A stretch of DNA of 9,569 bases. Origin: DATKXO01 sp035528995. Its GTDB lineage: Bacteria; Planctomycetota; Phycisphaerae; UBA1845. Positions 1-6,363 of the stretch are shown here, piece by piece; the first letter of the stretch is position 1; each line of letters opens with the position of its first letter. The position numbers and the translations under genes are program-made. Below the pieces are notes generated by a model that did no database searches, was not told the DNA's origin, and saw nothing but the letters and a program-made list of their open reading frames with translations. The DNA is taken from positions 1 through 9,569 of the forward strand of contig DATKXO010000319.1 of the NCBI GenBank assembly GCA_035528995.1, read 5' to 3'.

Positions 1-285
1 CAGGCCCCCTCGCCCGCCATTACGTGGACCGTCATCAACCAGGGCGCCAACGCGGCTGTCGGCAGCTGGTATGACAGCGTCTACCTGTCGGTGGACGGCA
101 TATGGGACATCTCTGACCTGCTGATCGCGCGCGTCCAGCACAGCGGCGACGTCGCGGCCGGAGCGAGCTACACCGGCTCGACGACCGCCGCGCTGCCGGC
201 CGTAATTCCGGGCGGCTATCACGTCATCGTCCGCGCGGACACCCGCAACAACGTCCGCGAGACGGATGACTCCAACAACACGGGC
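1..285 (+). other. CARDB-like domain (partial, upstream gene)
   Basis: The visible start reads ITWTVINQG, then YDSVYLSVDG, and closes with a Y-H-V-I-V-R-A-D strand and an N-x-V-x-E-x-D-x-S-N-N ending. This is the usual CARDB (cell adhesion related domain in bacteria) pattern. The first residues of the domain lie before the window. The same kind of domain occurs at the far end of the window in the next gene. Confidence 0.75.
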
Positions 286-3200
286 GCATCCGCCGCCGCT
301 ATGGCGATGGACATGTCGGCCCTGCCCCTGGGCGTCACCGTGCTAGGAACCATCGCCGACGGCCAAGACGTTTACTTCCGCTTGAACGCCTTGGCCGGGC
401 AGGACTTGCTCTTTACGCTCAACTTCACCGAGTCGGCGCAGGGCGAACTCTACCTTCGCTACGGCCAGCCCCCGACTCGCGGGCAGTTCGACGCCGTTTA
501 CGACAACCTCTATGACCTCCAGCAGCAACTCACCGTGTCGGGGGCCAAACAGGGCTCCTACTACGTCCTGCTCCACGGCCGCCAGGGCGCCGGCGCGGGC
601 GCGGCTTTCGACATCACGGCCGAGGACCTGACCTTCGAGGTCCAAAGCGTCGGGCCGGATCACGGCAGCAACCTCGGCCAGGCCACGCTGACGATATCCG
701 GCTCGCGGTTCACTGTGGATGCCATACCCACCCTCCTTGCCTCTGACGGAACCGAGCGCCCCGCTAGCCGGACTTGGTGGAAAGACGCTAACACCCTCTG
801 GGCAACCTTCGATCTGACCGGTCTGGCGACCGGCCTCTACGACATTCGCATTGAGGCCGGAGGACAAACGGCGACCTCCGAGGACGCATTCACCGTGACC
901 GACGGCGCCCCGGGCGAAGTCCAGGTCCACATGGTCGTCCCCGGCACACTTCGCCCGGGCCAGCAGGGCGTGGTCACCGTGGACTACTTCAATGCCGGCG
1001 ACACAGATGTTCCGGCCCCCTTGCTCGTTCTGGAGGCCGAGAATGCTGATCTTCGCCTGCCCGGTCAAACAGATTTCGCGGGGTCCAGCGTCCAGTTCCT
1101 CGGCATCAACACCGACGGACCCGCCGGCATCCTCCCGCCGGGCTCCTCCGGCCGGATCTCCATCAATTTCCGCCCCACGGTTTCCAGCGGCAGCGTGGAC
1201 TTCAGCCTCGGGATGATGCCGGTTTCCGACGAGACGTTTGACTGGTCGGCCGTTAAGAATGACATGCGGCCGGAATCCATCGCCGGCGACGCATGGGACG
1301 CCATTTGGGCAAACTTCACGGCCGCTGTGGGCAATACGCTGGACGACTACCAGGCCGTCCTCTCCGACAACGCCAATTACCTGAGCCAGCTCGGTGAGTA
1401 CGTTTACGACGTGGGCCGCCTCCTAGCGTTCGAGTTCGCCCAGGCTGCCGATTCGCTCCATTTCCGGACACTCGCCTCTTCGGTGGACGTGTACTGGACA
1501 GCCCCGGGCCTCAACCTGACCCTCACACGGGTCTTCGCCCAGCCGATCTCCGGCCGGTTCGCCCTCGGCCCCCTGGGCCGCGGCTGGTCGCACAACTGGC
1601 AGTTCACCGTTGAGACCGAGTTGGACAGCGACGTCATCATCCGAGGCCCCGGCGGGACGATGCGCCTGTTCAGCGCCAACGGCGACAGGACCTTCCGCCC
1701 CTCGCCCGGCGACTACGGTGTGCTGACGCTGGATCAGGGCCTGTACCGCCTGACCGAGACCGACGGGACGGCCTTTGCCTTCCGTTACGACGGTCGGCTC
1801 GGCTACGTCCAGGACACCAACGGCAACCGGATCACCTGCGTCTACACGGGCGACCGCCTCACCAGCCTGCTGCACTCGAACGGCGACAGCCTCACGCTTA
1901 CTTACAACGCCCAAGGACAGCTCACCCAGCTTGTCGACCCGGCCGGCCGCATCACGACCTACGCGTATGACGCCGCCAGCGAGCACCTGCTCACTGTCAC
2001 CGGCCCGGACGGCACCACCAGCTACGCTTACAGCGCCCAAACCGACGGTCCGCGCGCTCACACGATCGAATCGATCGCCTACCCCGGTGGGACACACGAC
2101 TACTTCGAATACGACGACAATGGCCGCCTGATCCGCACATGGCGCGATGGCGGAGCGGAAGAAGTCACCTACGCCTACGACTCCGCCGCCGGGTTCTATG
2201 TCACCGATGCGACCGTCGCGACGGCCACGCTCCTCTATGACGACTATGGCCAGGTCAGCCAGGTCCACGATCCGCTCCATCGCAGTGTGATCTTCGCCTA
2301 CGACGACAGCCACAACCTGACCGGCCTGGCCTTGCCCGGCGGCATCACGTACAGCTACCAGTATGACAGGGGCGGCAACCTCGTCCGCCAGTTGGATCCG
2401 TTGGGTCACTCGGTCGAACTGGCCTACCGGGAAGCCTTCGATCGCCTGGAAAGCGTGACCGACCAGCGGGGCAACGTCACCTCTTACGGGTACGATGCCT
2501 GGGGCAACCTCACGTCGATCACCTATCAGGACGGGACGGTCGAGTCGTATGTCTATGACGACGCCGGAAACGTGACCGCCTGGACCAACCGTCGCGGCCA
2601 GGTCGTCAGCTACACGTACGACGCCGACGGCAGACTTGCGAGCAAGGACGATTCCGGCACGGTCGGCGTGGTGGACTACGAGTACGTCTACGATGCCCGC
2701 GGCAATCTTATCTCCGCCGCCGGTCCCGAGGGCGCCACGTCGATGACGTACGATGCGGTCACCGATTGGCTCATCCGGATCGACTATCCCGGAGGGCAGT
2801 TCTTCCTCTACCAGTACAACGCCGCCGGCCAGCGTTCCACCCGCACCGACCAGGGCGGCAATATCGTAAGCTACAGCTACGATGCCGTCGGACGCCTGGA
2901 CGTCATGACCGACACCTCAGGGGCCGTGATAGTGGACTACGACTACGACGCGGCCGGGCGGCTGGTGCTCAAGACCCTCGGCAACGACGTCTACACAGCG
3001 TACGACTACGATGCTGCCGGCCAGCTCATCTCGCTGATCAACTATGCGGCCGACGATTCGGTCCTGTCCCATTTCGATTACGCCTACGACGCGCTCGGCC
3101 GTCGCGTCGAGATGAACACGCAGTACGGCATGTGGACCTACCAGTACGACGCGACGGGCCAATTGACCCGCGCCGTGCTCGACTCGATCGACCCGGGCAT

Positions 3201-6171
3201 CCCCGATCAGGATCTCCTCTACGTCTACGATGCGGCCGGCAACCGCATCCGGACGATCAGCAATGGCGTGACCGCCGAGTACACCACCAACGGGGTGAAC
3301 CAGTACACCGATGTGGGTGGAGTGACCTACACGTATGACGACGACGGCAACCTCGTCAGCAAGACCGAGGGCGGCGTCACCACGACCTACACCTACAACA
3401 CCGAGAACCACCTGGTTCGCGTCGAAACGCCCACCGACGTCTGGGCGTACACCTATGACGCCCTGGGCGAGCGGATCGCCTCGACCCACAACGGCGAGCC
3501 GATCAATTACGTGGTCGATCCCATCGGCTTCGGCGATGTCGCCGCCGAATACGACGGCGAGGGCAACCTAATCGTCCGCTACGACCACGGCTTCGGCCTG
3601 ATCTCCCAAACGGACGCCCTGGGCAATTCGGCCTACTATACGTTCGATGCTCTTGGCAGCACCAGCGAACTCACCGATGAGGCGGGCGTGGTGCTAAACA
3701 ATTATGCCTACACCCCATTCGGAAGTGTGCTGGGTCAGTTCGAATCGGTGGCCAATACGTTCCAGTTCGTTGGCGAATACGGCGTGATGAACGAGTCCAA
3801 CGGCTTGGAATTCATGCGAGCGAGGTTCTTCGACCCATTTGCTGGCCGCTTTGTCACCTCCGACCCACTTCGAATCCCTGGACCGAACAACTATGCATAT
3901 GCAGTAAACAACCCCTTAAGTTTTGTTGACCCAATAGGTCTGAGCAACTGGGTCGCCGAAGGCGCGAAGGAAACGTTGAAAGACCTGCAGGGCCTGCTGG
4001 AGGCAGGGGGGCTCTATGACCTACCTTTTGACCTGGAAGGTTTAGCAGACCTTGCCGAATTAGCCGGACGTCAGATTGGCGACCCTGGATCGGTGGACTG
4101 GGATGAGCTTGCTGAAGCGGCGAAGAAGACTCTCCCGGGTCTCGGTGACTTGGCAGAATTAGCAGGTCGCCAGCTGGGTGACCCTGGATCGGTGGACTGG
4201 GATGAGCTTGCAGAAGCAGCAGAAAAAACTTTGGACAGTCGAGGTCTCGGTCACCTTGCGGACCTCGTCAAAGAACTGGCCGAACAAGTGGGAAGTCACT
4301 GGGATCAGTGGATGGATTGGTTGCGTGGGTTAACAGGCATTGTTGCCCCTCGTGACCCGAACGACAAGGTTGGTCCGAACGGCTTCGGTGAAGTTCAGTT
4401 TGTAGGAGCGGATTTGGCGCTTCAGCACACAATCAACTTCGAGAACGTCGCCGACGCTACGGCCCCGGCACAGGTCGTGACGGTCACGGATCAACTCGAC
4501 GATGATCTCGACTGGCGGACGCTGAGGCTGGGCGAGATCGCCTTCGGCAGCTACGTAATCACCGTGCCCGACGGGCGAAGCTTCTACACCACCACGGTTG
4601 ACCTGCGACCTGACGGCACGGACCTGCTTGTCCGCATCGACGCGGGGCTGGACCCGGCCACCGGTATGGTTACGTGGACCTTCGCCAGCATTGACCCCGA
4701 CACGGGTGAGGCCCCGACGGAGGCGCTCGTGGGCTTCCTGCCGCCCAACGATGGCGCCGGCAGCGGACAGGGCCACGTGACTTACACCGTCCGTCCCAAG
4801 GCCGACCGCACCACGGGCACGGTCGTGACCAACGCGGCCACGATCGTCTTTGACACCCAGGAACCCATCGAAACCAACGTTACCTCCAACGTGATCGACG
4901 CCGCCGCCCCCTCCAGCGCCGTTGCCCCCCTGGCGCCTAGCCAGACGGATGCCGCCTTCACCGTCTCCTGGTCCGGCGCGGACGACGCCGAAGGCTCGGG
5001 CCTGGCCGCCTATGACGTTTATGTCGCACGCGACGGCGGGCCGTTCGAGATCTGGCTTGCCGGCACGACCGACGGGTGCGCCATGTTCACTGCCGACCCG
5101 GCGGGGCACACCTACGCCTTCTACACCCGCGCCCATGACCACGTGGGCAATCTCGAAGCCGCCCCGGCCGTGCCCGATGCGGTCACGGCGACGCCCGACC
5201 TGCTGGCCCCAACAGTCACGGCCGCGCAGGTTAACGACGGCCTTACCCAGCGGTCGAAGATCGGCCGCCTGGCCTTCACCTTCAGCGAGCACGTGGCCGT
5301 CGCGGCCGATGACCTGCTCCTCCACAACGACACGACGAACCAGGACATCACGCTTCCCGCCGGCATCTTCAGCTACGATGCGGACGCTCGCACAGTCACA
5401 TGGGATCTGTCGGGCATTGACCTGGCTGAGGGTTATTACACCGCCACCCTGTCGGCCACGGGCATCGTGGACGGCGCGGGCAATGTCTTGGCCGGCGACC
5501 GCGAGAAGGCTTTCCACGTCCTCAAATGCGACGCCAACGGGGACGCGAAGGTGGACGGCGGCGACCTCGCCGTCTGGCAGGATAACTATGATCCACTCGG
5601 CCTGAATGAGAACACGCCGGGCATGGGCGACTGGAACGGCGACGGGAAAATCGACGGCGGCGACCTTGCCCTGTGGCAGCAGCGCTATAACCCGATCGGC
5701 CTGCCGGCGCCTTTGAAGGCCGGCGCGAAATTGGCAGTGACCGAGGCGGAGCCGATCATGACCGAAGTCCAAGCGACTTCCGTCGCTGAGCCAACGACTG
5801 CATCGTCCCTCCCCTCCACCAATGTATCGGTCAGGGCCTCGGGTTTGGAGCCGGCGGGGATCAGCGACGTGCTTGATGACGGGTTCCTTTGCCCGAGCAA
5901 TCCAGGCGACGCCGGAACCGACACCCAACCTCCCGCCGGTTTGGAAGTCACGCTGCCTAAGGCCGAAGGGAGCGCGATGTCGGCGGCCCCGATGGCGGAG
6001 AGTACCACTCAGGCAGACGACCTCGGCACGGATCAGGCTCCGAGCGAACCGGTTCCGTTGCCGTCGGCAAGTGAGGACCATTCGTCGCCGGGCGAGCCAA
6101 ACCAGGGCCTCGACGACGGCCTGGAGGACATACTTTCGCTTGCGGAACTCATATTGCCGCTTGGGGGATAG
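1..6171 (+). CDS. Giant RHS/YD-repeat surface protein with C-terminal type I dockerin (5' end outside window)
   Basis: The frame is open from base 1 and ends at TAG 6169-6171, so 2056 codons are visible and the true start is upstream. The GTG at 91 falls inside a CARDB domain and is not a credible start. Approximate in-window residues: CARDB-like 1-95; PPC-like beta domain 107-212; IPT/TIG-like 210-301; adhesion-type beta domain 305-405; helical linker 414-487; RHS entry domain 496-590 (LGRGWSHNW); YD repeats 590-1210; RHS core 1211-1314; helical insert 1315-1451; DPNDK domain 1452-1637; FN3-like 1637-1733; SbsA-type Ig-like 1734-1842; dockerin 1843-1901; Pro/Ser/Glu-rich tail to 2056. No enzyme active site is recognised. 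Known families with this make-up are exported, wall- or surface-associated proteins; a role in adhesion, recognition or scaffolding is inferred. It is unlike classical RHS toxins because about 740 residues of mostly non-toxin domains follow the core. Identity as an RHS/dockerin protein is secure; the function is not known. Confidence 0.95.
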   Translation, partial: QAPSPAITWTVINQGANAAVGSWYDSVYLSVDGIWDISDLLIARVQHSGDVAAGASYTGSTTAALPAVIPGGYHVIVRADTRNNVRETDDSNNTGASAAAMAMDMSALPLGVTVLGTIADGQDVYFRLNALAGQDLLFTLNFTESAQGELYLRYGQPPTRGQFDAVYDNLYDLQQQLTVSGAKQGSYYVLLHGRQGAGAGAAFDITAEDLTFEVQSVGPDHGSNLGQATLTISGSRFTVDAIPTLLASDGTERPASRTWWKDANTLWATFDLTGLATGLYDIRIEAGGQTATSEDAFTVTDGAPGEVQVHMVVPGTLRPGQQGVVTVDYFNAGDTDVPAPLLVLEAENADLRLPGQTDFAGSSVQFLGINTDGPAGILPPGSSGRISINFRPTVSSGSVDFSLGMMPVSDETFDWSAVKNDMRPESIAGDAWDAIWANFTAAVGNTLDDYQAVLSDNANYLSQLGEYVYDVGRLLAFEFAQAADSLHFRTLASSVDVYWTAPGLNLTLTRVFAQPISGRFALGPLGRGWSHNWQFTVETELDSDVIIRGPGGTMRLFSANGDRTFRPSPGDYGVLTLDQGLYRLTETDGTAFAFRYDGRLGYVQDTNGNRITCVYTGDRLTSLLHSNGDSLTLTYNAQGQLTQLVDPAGRITTYAYDAASEHLLTVTGPDGTTSYAYSAQTDGPRAHTIESIAYPGGTHDYFEYDDNGRLIRTWRDGGAEEVTYAYDSAAGFYVTDATVATATLLYDDYGQVSQVHDPLHRSVIFAYDDSHNLTGLALPGGITYSYQYDRGGNLVRQLDPLGHSVELAYREAFDRLESVTDQRGNVTSYGYDAWGNLTSITYQDGTVESYVYDDAGNVTAWTNRRGQVVSYTYDADGRLASKDDSGTVGVVDYEYVYDARGNLISAAGPEGATSMTYDAVTDWLIRIDYPGGQFFLYQYNAAGQRSTRTDQGGNIVSYSYDAVGRLDVMTDTSGAVIVDYDYDAAGRLVLKTLGNDVYTAYDYDAAGQLISLINYAADDSVLSHFDYAYDALGRRVEMNTQYGMWTYQYDATGQLTRAVLDSIDPGIPDQDLLYVYDAAGNRIRTISNGVTAEYTTNGVNQYTDVGGVTYTYDDDGNLVSKTEGGVTTTYTYNTENHLVRVETPTDVWAYTYDALGERIASTHNGEPINYVVDPIGFGDVAAEYDGEGNLIVRYDHGFGLISQTDALGNSAYYTFDALGSTSELTDEAGVVLNNYAYTPFGSVLGQFESVANTFQFVGEYGVMNESNGLEFMRARFFDPFAGRFVTSDPLRIPGPNNYAYAVNNPLSFVDPIGLSNWVAEGAKETLKDLQGLLEAGGLYDLPFDLEGLADLAELAGRQIGDPGSVDWDELAEAAKKTLPGLGDLAELAGRQLGDPGSVDWDELAEAAEKTLDSRGLGHLADLVKELAEQVGSHWDQWMDWLRGLTGIVAPRDPNDKVGPNGFGEVQFVGADLALQHTINFENVADATAPAQVVTVTDQLDDDLDWRTLRLGEIAFGSYVITVPDGRSFYTTTVDLRPDGTDLLVRIDAGLDPATGMVTWTFASIDPDTGEAPTEALVGFLPPNDGAGSGQGHVTYTVRPKADRTTGTVVTNAATIVFDTQEPIETNVTSNVIDAAAPSSAVAPLAPSQTDAAFTVSWSGADDAEGSGLAAYDVYVARDGGPFEIWLAGTTDGCAMFTADPAGHTYAFYTRAHDHVGNLEAAPAVPDAVTATPDLLAPTVTAAQVNDGLTQRSKIGRLAFTFSEHVAVAADDLLLHNDTTNQDITLPAGIFSYDADARTVTWDLSGIDLAEGYYTATLSATGIVDGAGNVLAGDREKAFHVLKCDANGDAKVDGGDLAVWQDNYDPLGLNENTPGMGDWNGDGKIDGGDLALWQQRYNPIGLPAPLKAGAKLAVTEAEPIMTEVQATSVAEPTTASSLPSTNVSVRASGLEPAGISDVLDDGFLCPSNPGDAGTDTQPPAGLEVTLPKAEGSAMSAAPMAESTTQADDLGTDQAPSEPVPLPSASEDHSSPGEPNQGLDDGLEDILSLAELILPLGG
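319..903 (+). other. PPC-like beta domain followed by IPT/TIG-like domain
   Basis: From 319 to about 636 the product resembles bacterial pre-peptidase C-terminal domains: a G-x-I-A-D-G-Q-D-V-Y-F-R-L start, a hydrophobic F-T-L-N-F strand and a S-Y-Y-V-L-L-H-G end. From about 631 to 903 it reads like an IPT/TIG fold: VGPDHGSNLGQATLTISGSRF, then an L-x-T-G-L-Y-D-I-R-I strand and a closing A-F-T-V-T. Both are common beta-sandwich modules of secreted proteins. The assignment is by pattern only. Confidence 0.55.
1240..1460 (+). other. Helical linker before the RHS domain
   Basis: A short helix-rich stretch (in-window residues 414-487) begins FDWSAVKNDMRPESI and goes on with A-W-D-A-I-W-A-N-F, a G-N-T-L-D-D-Y segment, a L-S-Q-L-G-E-Y-V-Y-D-V segment and LLAFEFAQA. 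It joins the adhesion-type beta domain to the RHS entry domain. I recall similar D-W...P...W...G-N-T...Y-L...G linkers before YD repeats in other large bacterial surface proteins, but this could not be checked here. Confidence 0.45.
1486..3630 (+). repeat. RHS entry domain and YD-repeat array (coding)
   Basis: After LTLTRVF and the LGRGWSHNW motif near 1579-1605, which mark the entry to an RHS shell (DUF6531-like), about twenty degenerate YD repeats follow. The repeat pattern is roughly Y-x-Y-D-x-x-G-x-L/N followed by a D/G turn and T-x-Y. Clear copies include YGYDAWGNLTSITYQDG, YTYDADGRL, YSYDAVGRLDVMTD, YDYDAAGRL and YAYDALGRR. Known YD-repeat/RHS arrays fold into a hollow beta cocoon that encloses a C-terminal peptide. 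The DNA is rich in TACGAC-type codon pairs, but units are diverged and show no long identical stretches, so this looks like an old array. Confidence 0.92.
3631..3942 (+). other. RHS core-associated domain ending in DPIGL
   Basis: This is the conserved end of an RHS core: FDALGS, then YAYTPFG, FVGEYG, a LEFMRARFFDPFAGRFVTSDP block, and NNYAYAVNNPLSFVDPIGL. The DPIGL at 3928-3942 matches the DPxGL motif where several characterised RHS and TcC proteins cut themselves. The upstream S-D-P aspartate, thought to be catalytic in those proteins, is present. I do not see a second aspartate where TcC has D-G-L-N-L-Y; here it reads PGPNNY. Cleavage is therefore possible but not assured. Confidence 0.88.
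3943..4353 (+). other. Helical post-core insert of lower G+C
   Basis: This 137-residue segment sits directly after DPIGL, the place where RHS toxins carry their variable C-terminal domain. It is Leu/Ala/Glu/Asp-rich and looks alpha-helical (for example KETLKDLQGLLEAGG and HLADLVKELAEQ), whereas nearly everything around it is beta. Sampled 60-base rows at 3901, 4021, 4201 and 4261 contain roughly 48-53% G+C, against about 67-68% in rows at 2701 and 4801. Codons such as TTA, GCA, AAA and CCT are used more freely. No nuclease, deaminase or other toxin motif is recognised. It may be a linker or a variable cassette. Confidence 0.7.
4039..4236 (+). repeat. 99-bp in-frame tandem duplication (2 copies, possible third fragment)
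   Basis: Two 33-residue units lie head to tail at 4039-4137 and 4138-4236. Each has the order G-L-x-D-L-A-E-L-A-G-R-Q, then DPGSVDWDELAEAA, then K-T-L. A 32-base stretch is identical in both copies (4081-4112 and 4180-4211, exactly 99 bases apart). Differences elsewhere are largely synonymous third positions, so the duplication is fairly recent but not brand new. A weaker, partial third copy may begin at 4243 (GLGHLADLVKELAEQVG). Confidence 0.93.
4354..4911 (+). other. DPNDK-led beta domain
   Basis: The segment begins with DPNDKVGPNGFG. It continues with a H-T-I-N-F-E-N strand, a VVTVTDQLDDDLDW segment, a V-T-W-T-F-A-S-I-D-P-D-T-G block and a closing VTNAATIVFDTQEPI. The DPNDK opening and the N-A-A-T-I-V-F-D ending recur in large secreted proteins of planctomycetes and related bacteria, resembling DUF11-type or uncharacterised beta domains. 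A structural role in a surface stalk is inferred. Confidence 0.6.
4909..5526 (+). other. FN3-like and SbsA-type Ig-like domains
   Basis: From about 4909 to 5200 the product reads as an FN3-like sandwich: F-T-V-S-W-S-G-A-D-D, GLAAYDVYVARDGG, and Y-A-F-Y-T-R-A-H-D followed by VGNLE. From about 5200 to 5526 it resembles the Ig-like domain of S-layer protein SbsA: a AFTFSEHVAV opening, DLLLHN in the middle, GYYTATLSATGIVDGAGN and a final KAFHVL. Both are spacer or adhesion modules just before the dockerin. Confidence 0.6.
5527..5703 (+). other. Type I dockerin duplicated EF-hand-like motif
   Basis: Two calcium-loop/helix units are visible. The first loop is DANGDAKVDGGD followed by LAVWQDNY; the second is DWNGDGKIDGGD followed by LALWQQRY. 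Each keeps Asp at loop positions 1, 5 and 12 and Asn at 3, as in type I dockerins. They are separated by a short linker. Dockerins bind cohesins in cellulosomes; planctomycetes carry many dockerin-type proteins outside any known cellulosome, where the partner is unknown. No cohesin is recognisable in this window. Confidence 0.9.
5704..6168 (+). other. Disordered Pro/Ser/Glu-rich C-terminal tail
   Basis: The last 155 residues are rich in Pro, Ser, Thr, Ala, Glu and Asp, with no Trp and no predicted fold. They end in an acidic-hydrophobic stretch, DDGLEDILSLAELILPLGG. This last part could form an amphipathic helix and might be an attachment or sorting signal, but no LPXTG, PEP-CTERM or other known sorting signal is present. 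Confidence 0.6.
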
Positions 6172-6202
6172 GTGGCAGGCGTTGGATGCAGCCGCTTGGG
6201 GG
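6156..6202 (+). repeat. 12-bp direct repeat spanning the stop codon region
   Basis: GCCGCTTGGGGG occurs at 6156-6167, just before the stop codon of the upstream gene, and again at 6191-6202 in the gap. The copies start 35 bases apart. Sequence between them is not repeated. It may be a small duplication scar or chance. Confidence 0.4.
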
Positions 6203-6220
6203 TCCGGAGAGTACAGACAT

Positions 6221-6248
6221 TTGCTTTTTCCTGAGATTCGAGTATATT
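6221..6248 (+). promoter_or_regulatory. Possible sigma70-type promoter for the downstream gene
   Basis: In the short AT-rich part of the gap, TTGCTT (6221-6226) and TATATT (6243-6248) are separated by 16 bases. The -10 element matches the consensus at 5 of 6 positions; the -35 element only at its TTG. This would place a start point near 6255 and leave a leader of about 110 bases. Planctomycete promoters are poorly defined, so this is tentative. If it is not real, the two genes may be co-transcribed. Confidence 0.3.
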
Positions 6249-6278
6249 TCTTTCTAAGATTGGGAGGAGTGCTCTCTA

Positions 6279-6303
6279 CCGCCTCCTTGCGTTTCGGAAG
6301 CGG
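6279..6303 (+). other. Small hairpin in the leader of the downstream gene
   Basis: CCGCCTCC (6279-6286) can pair with GGAAGCGG (6296-6303) across a 9-base loop, with 7 of 8 positions paired. No T-run follows, so it is not a convincing intrinsic terminator. The 3' arm contains the GGAAG that would serve as ribosome binding site for the alternative ATGs at 6307 and 6310. Confidence 0.3.
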
Positions 6304-6350
6304 GACATGATGGCATGGTGGTGGTTTCCTACACTGGGAGGCTGCTGGGG

Positions 6351-6357
6351 AAGGGGG
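6351..6357 (+). promoter_or_regulatory. Shine-Dalgarno site deciding the start at 6364
   Basis: AAGGGGG lies 6 bases before the ATG at 6364, a good distance for translation start. It favours this ATG over the in-frame ATGs at 6307 and 6310, which would add 19 or 18 residues with an odd W-W-W run. Confidence 0.6.
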
Positions 6358-6363
6358 ACTGCG

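Larger units (their letters stand above)
6172..6363. other. 192-bp intergenic region
   Basis: The gap between the two giant genes contains the second copy of the 12-bp repeat, the tentative promoter, the small hairpin and the Shine-Dalgarno site. It contains no tRNA-like or RNA-gene-like structure that I can see, and no strong terminator for the upstream gene. In the frame of both genes there is a TGA at 6232-6234, which rules out simple read-through into one fused protein. Confidence 0.75.

Noticed and set aside
1423..2409. Minus-strand open frame of 328 codons opposite the YD repeats
   Set aside because: Its Val/Gly/Asp-rich repeats mirror the TAC-GAC codon pattern of the YD array on the plus strand; no family is recognisable and no ribosome site stands out.
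2917..3489. Minus-strand open frame of 190 codons with V-V-V-V runs
   Set aside because: It is the complementary reading of YD repeats and does not look like an immunity gene, which would in any case be expected downstream of an RHS tip.
4039..4236. CRISPR-like or mobile-element repeat
   Set aside because: The 99-bp repeat has no spacers, keeps the reading frame and encodes a helical protein unit; it is an internal coding duplication.
3943..4353. Classical RHS C-terminal toxin with an immunity gene
   Set aside because: The post-core segment has no toxin motif, contains a tandem repeat, and is followed in frame by more than 600 residues of other domains. No small gene follows that could encode an immunity protein; the next gene is the giant LEPR-XLL gene.
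91..6171. GTG at base 91 as start of the upstream gene
   Set aside because: The frame is open to base 1 and the residues before the GTG (ITWTVINQG and YDSVYLS) are the first strands of the same CARDB domain, so the gene begins upstream of the window.
6262..6303. Intrinsic terminator after the dockerin gene
   Set aside because: GGAGG/CCTCC (6263-6267 with 6282-6286) and CCGCCTCC/GGAAGCGG (6279-6303) can form weak hairpins, but neither is followed by a T-run.
5822..6310. Plus-strand open frame running past the stop of the dockerin gene into the gap
   Set aside because: It overlaps the dockerin gene tail in another frame, is Arg/Ser-rich and has no recognisable motif; it is an off-frame shadow.
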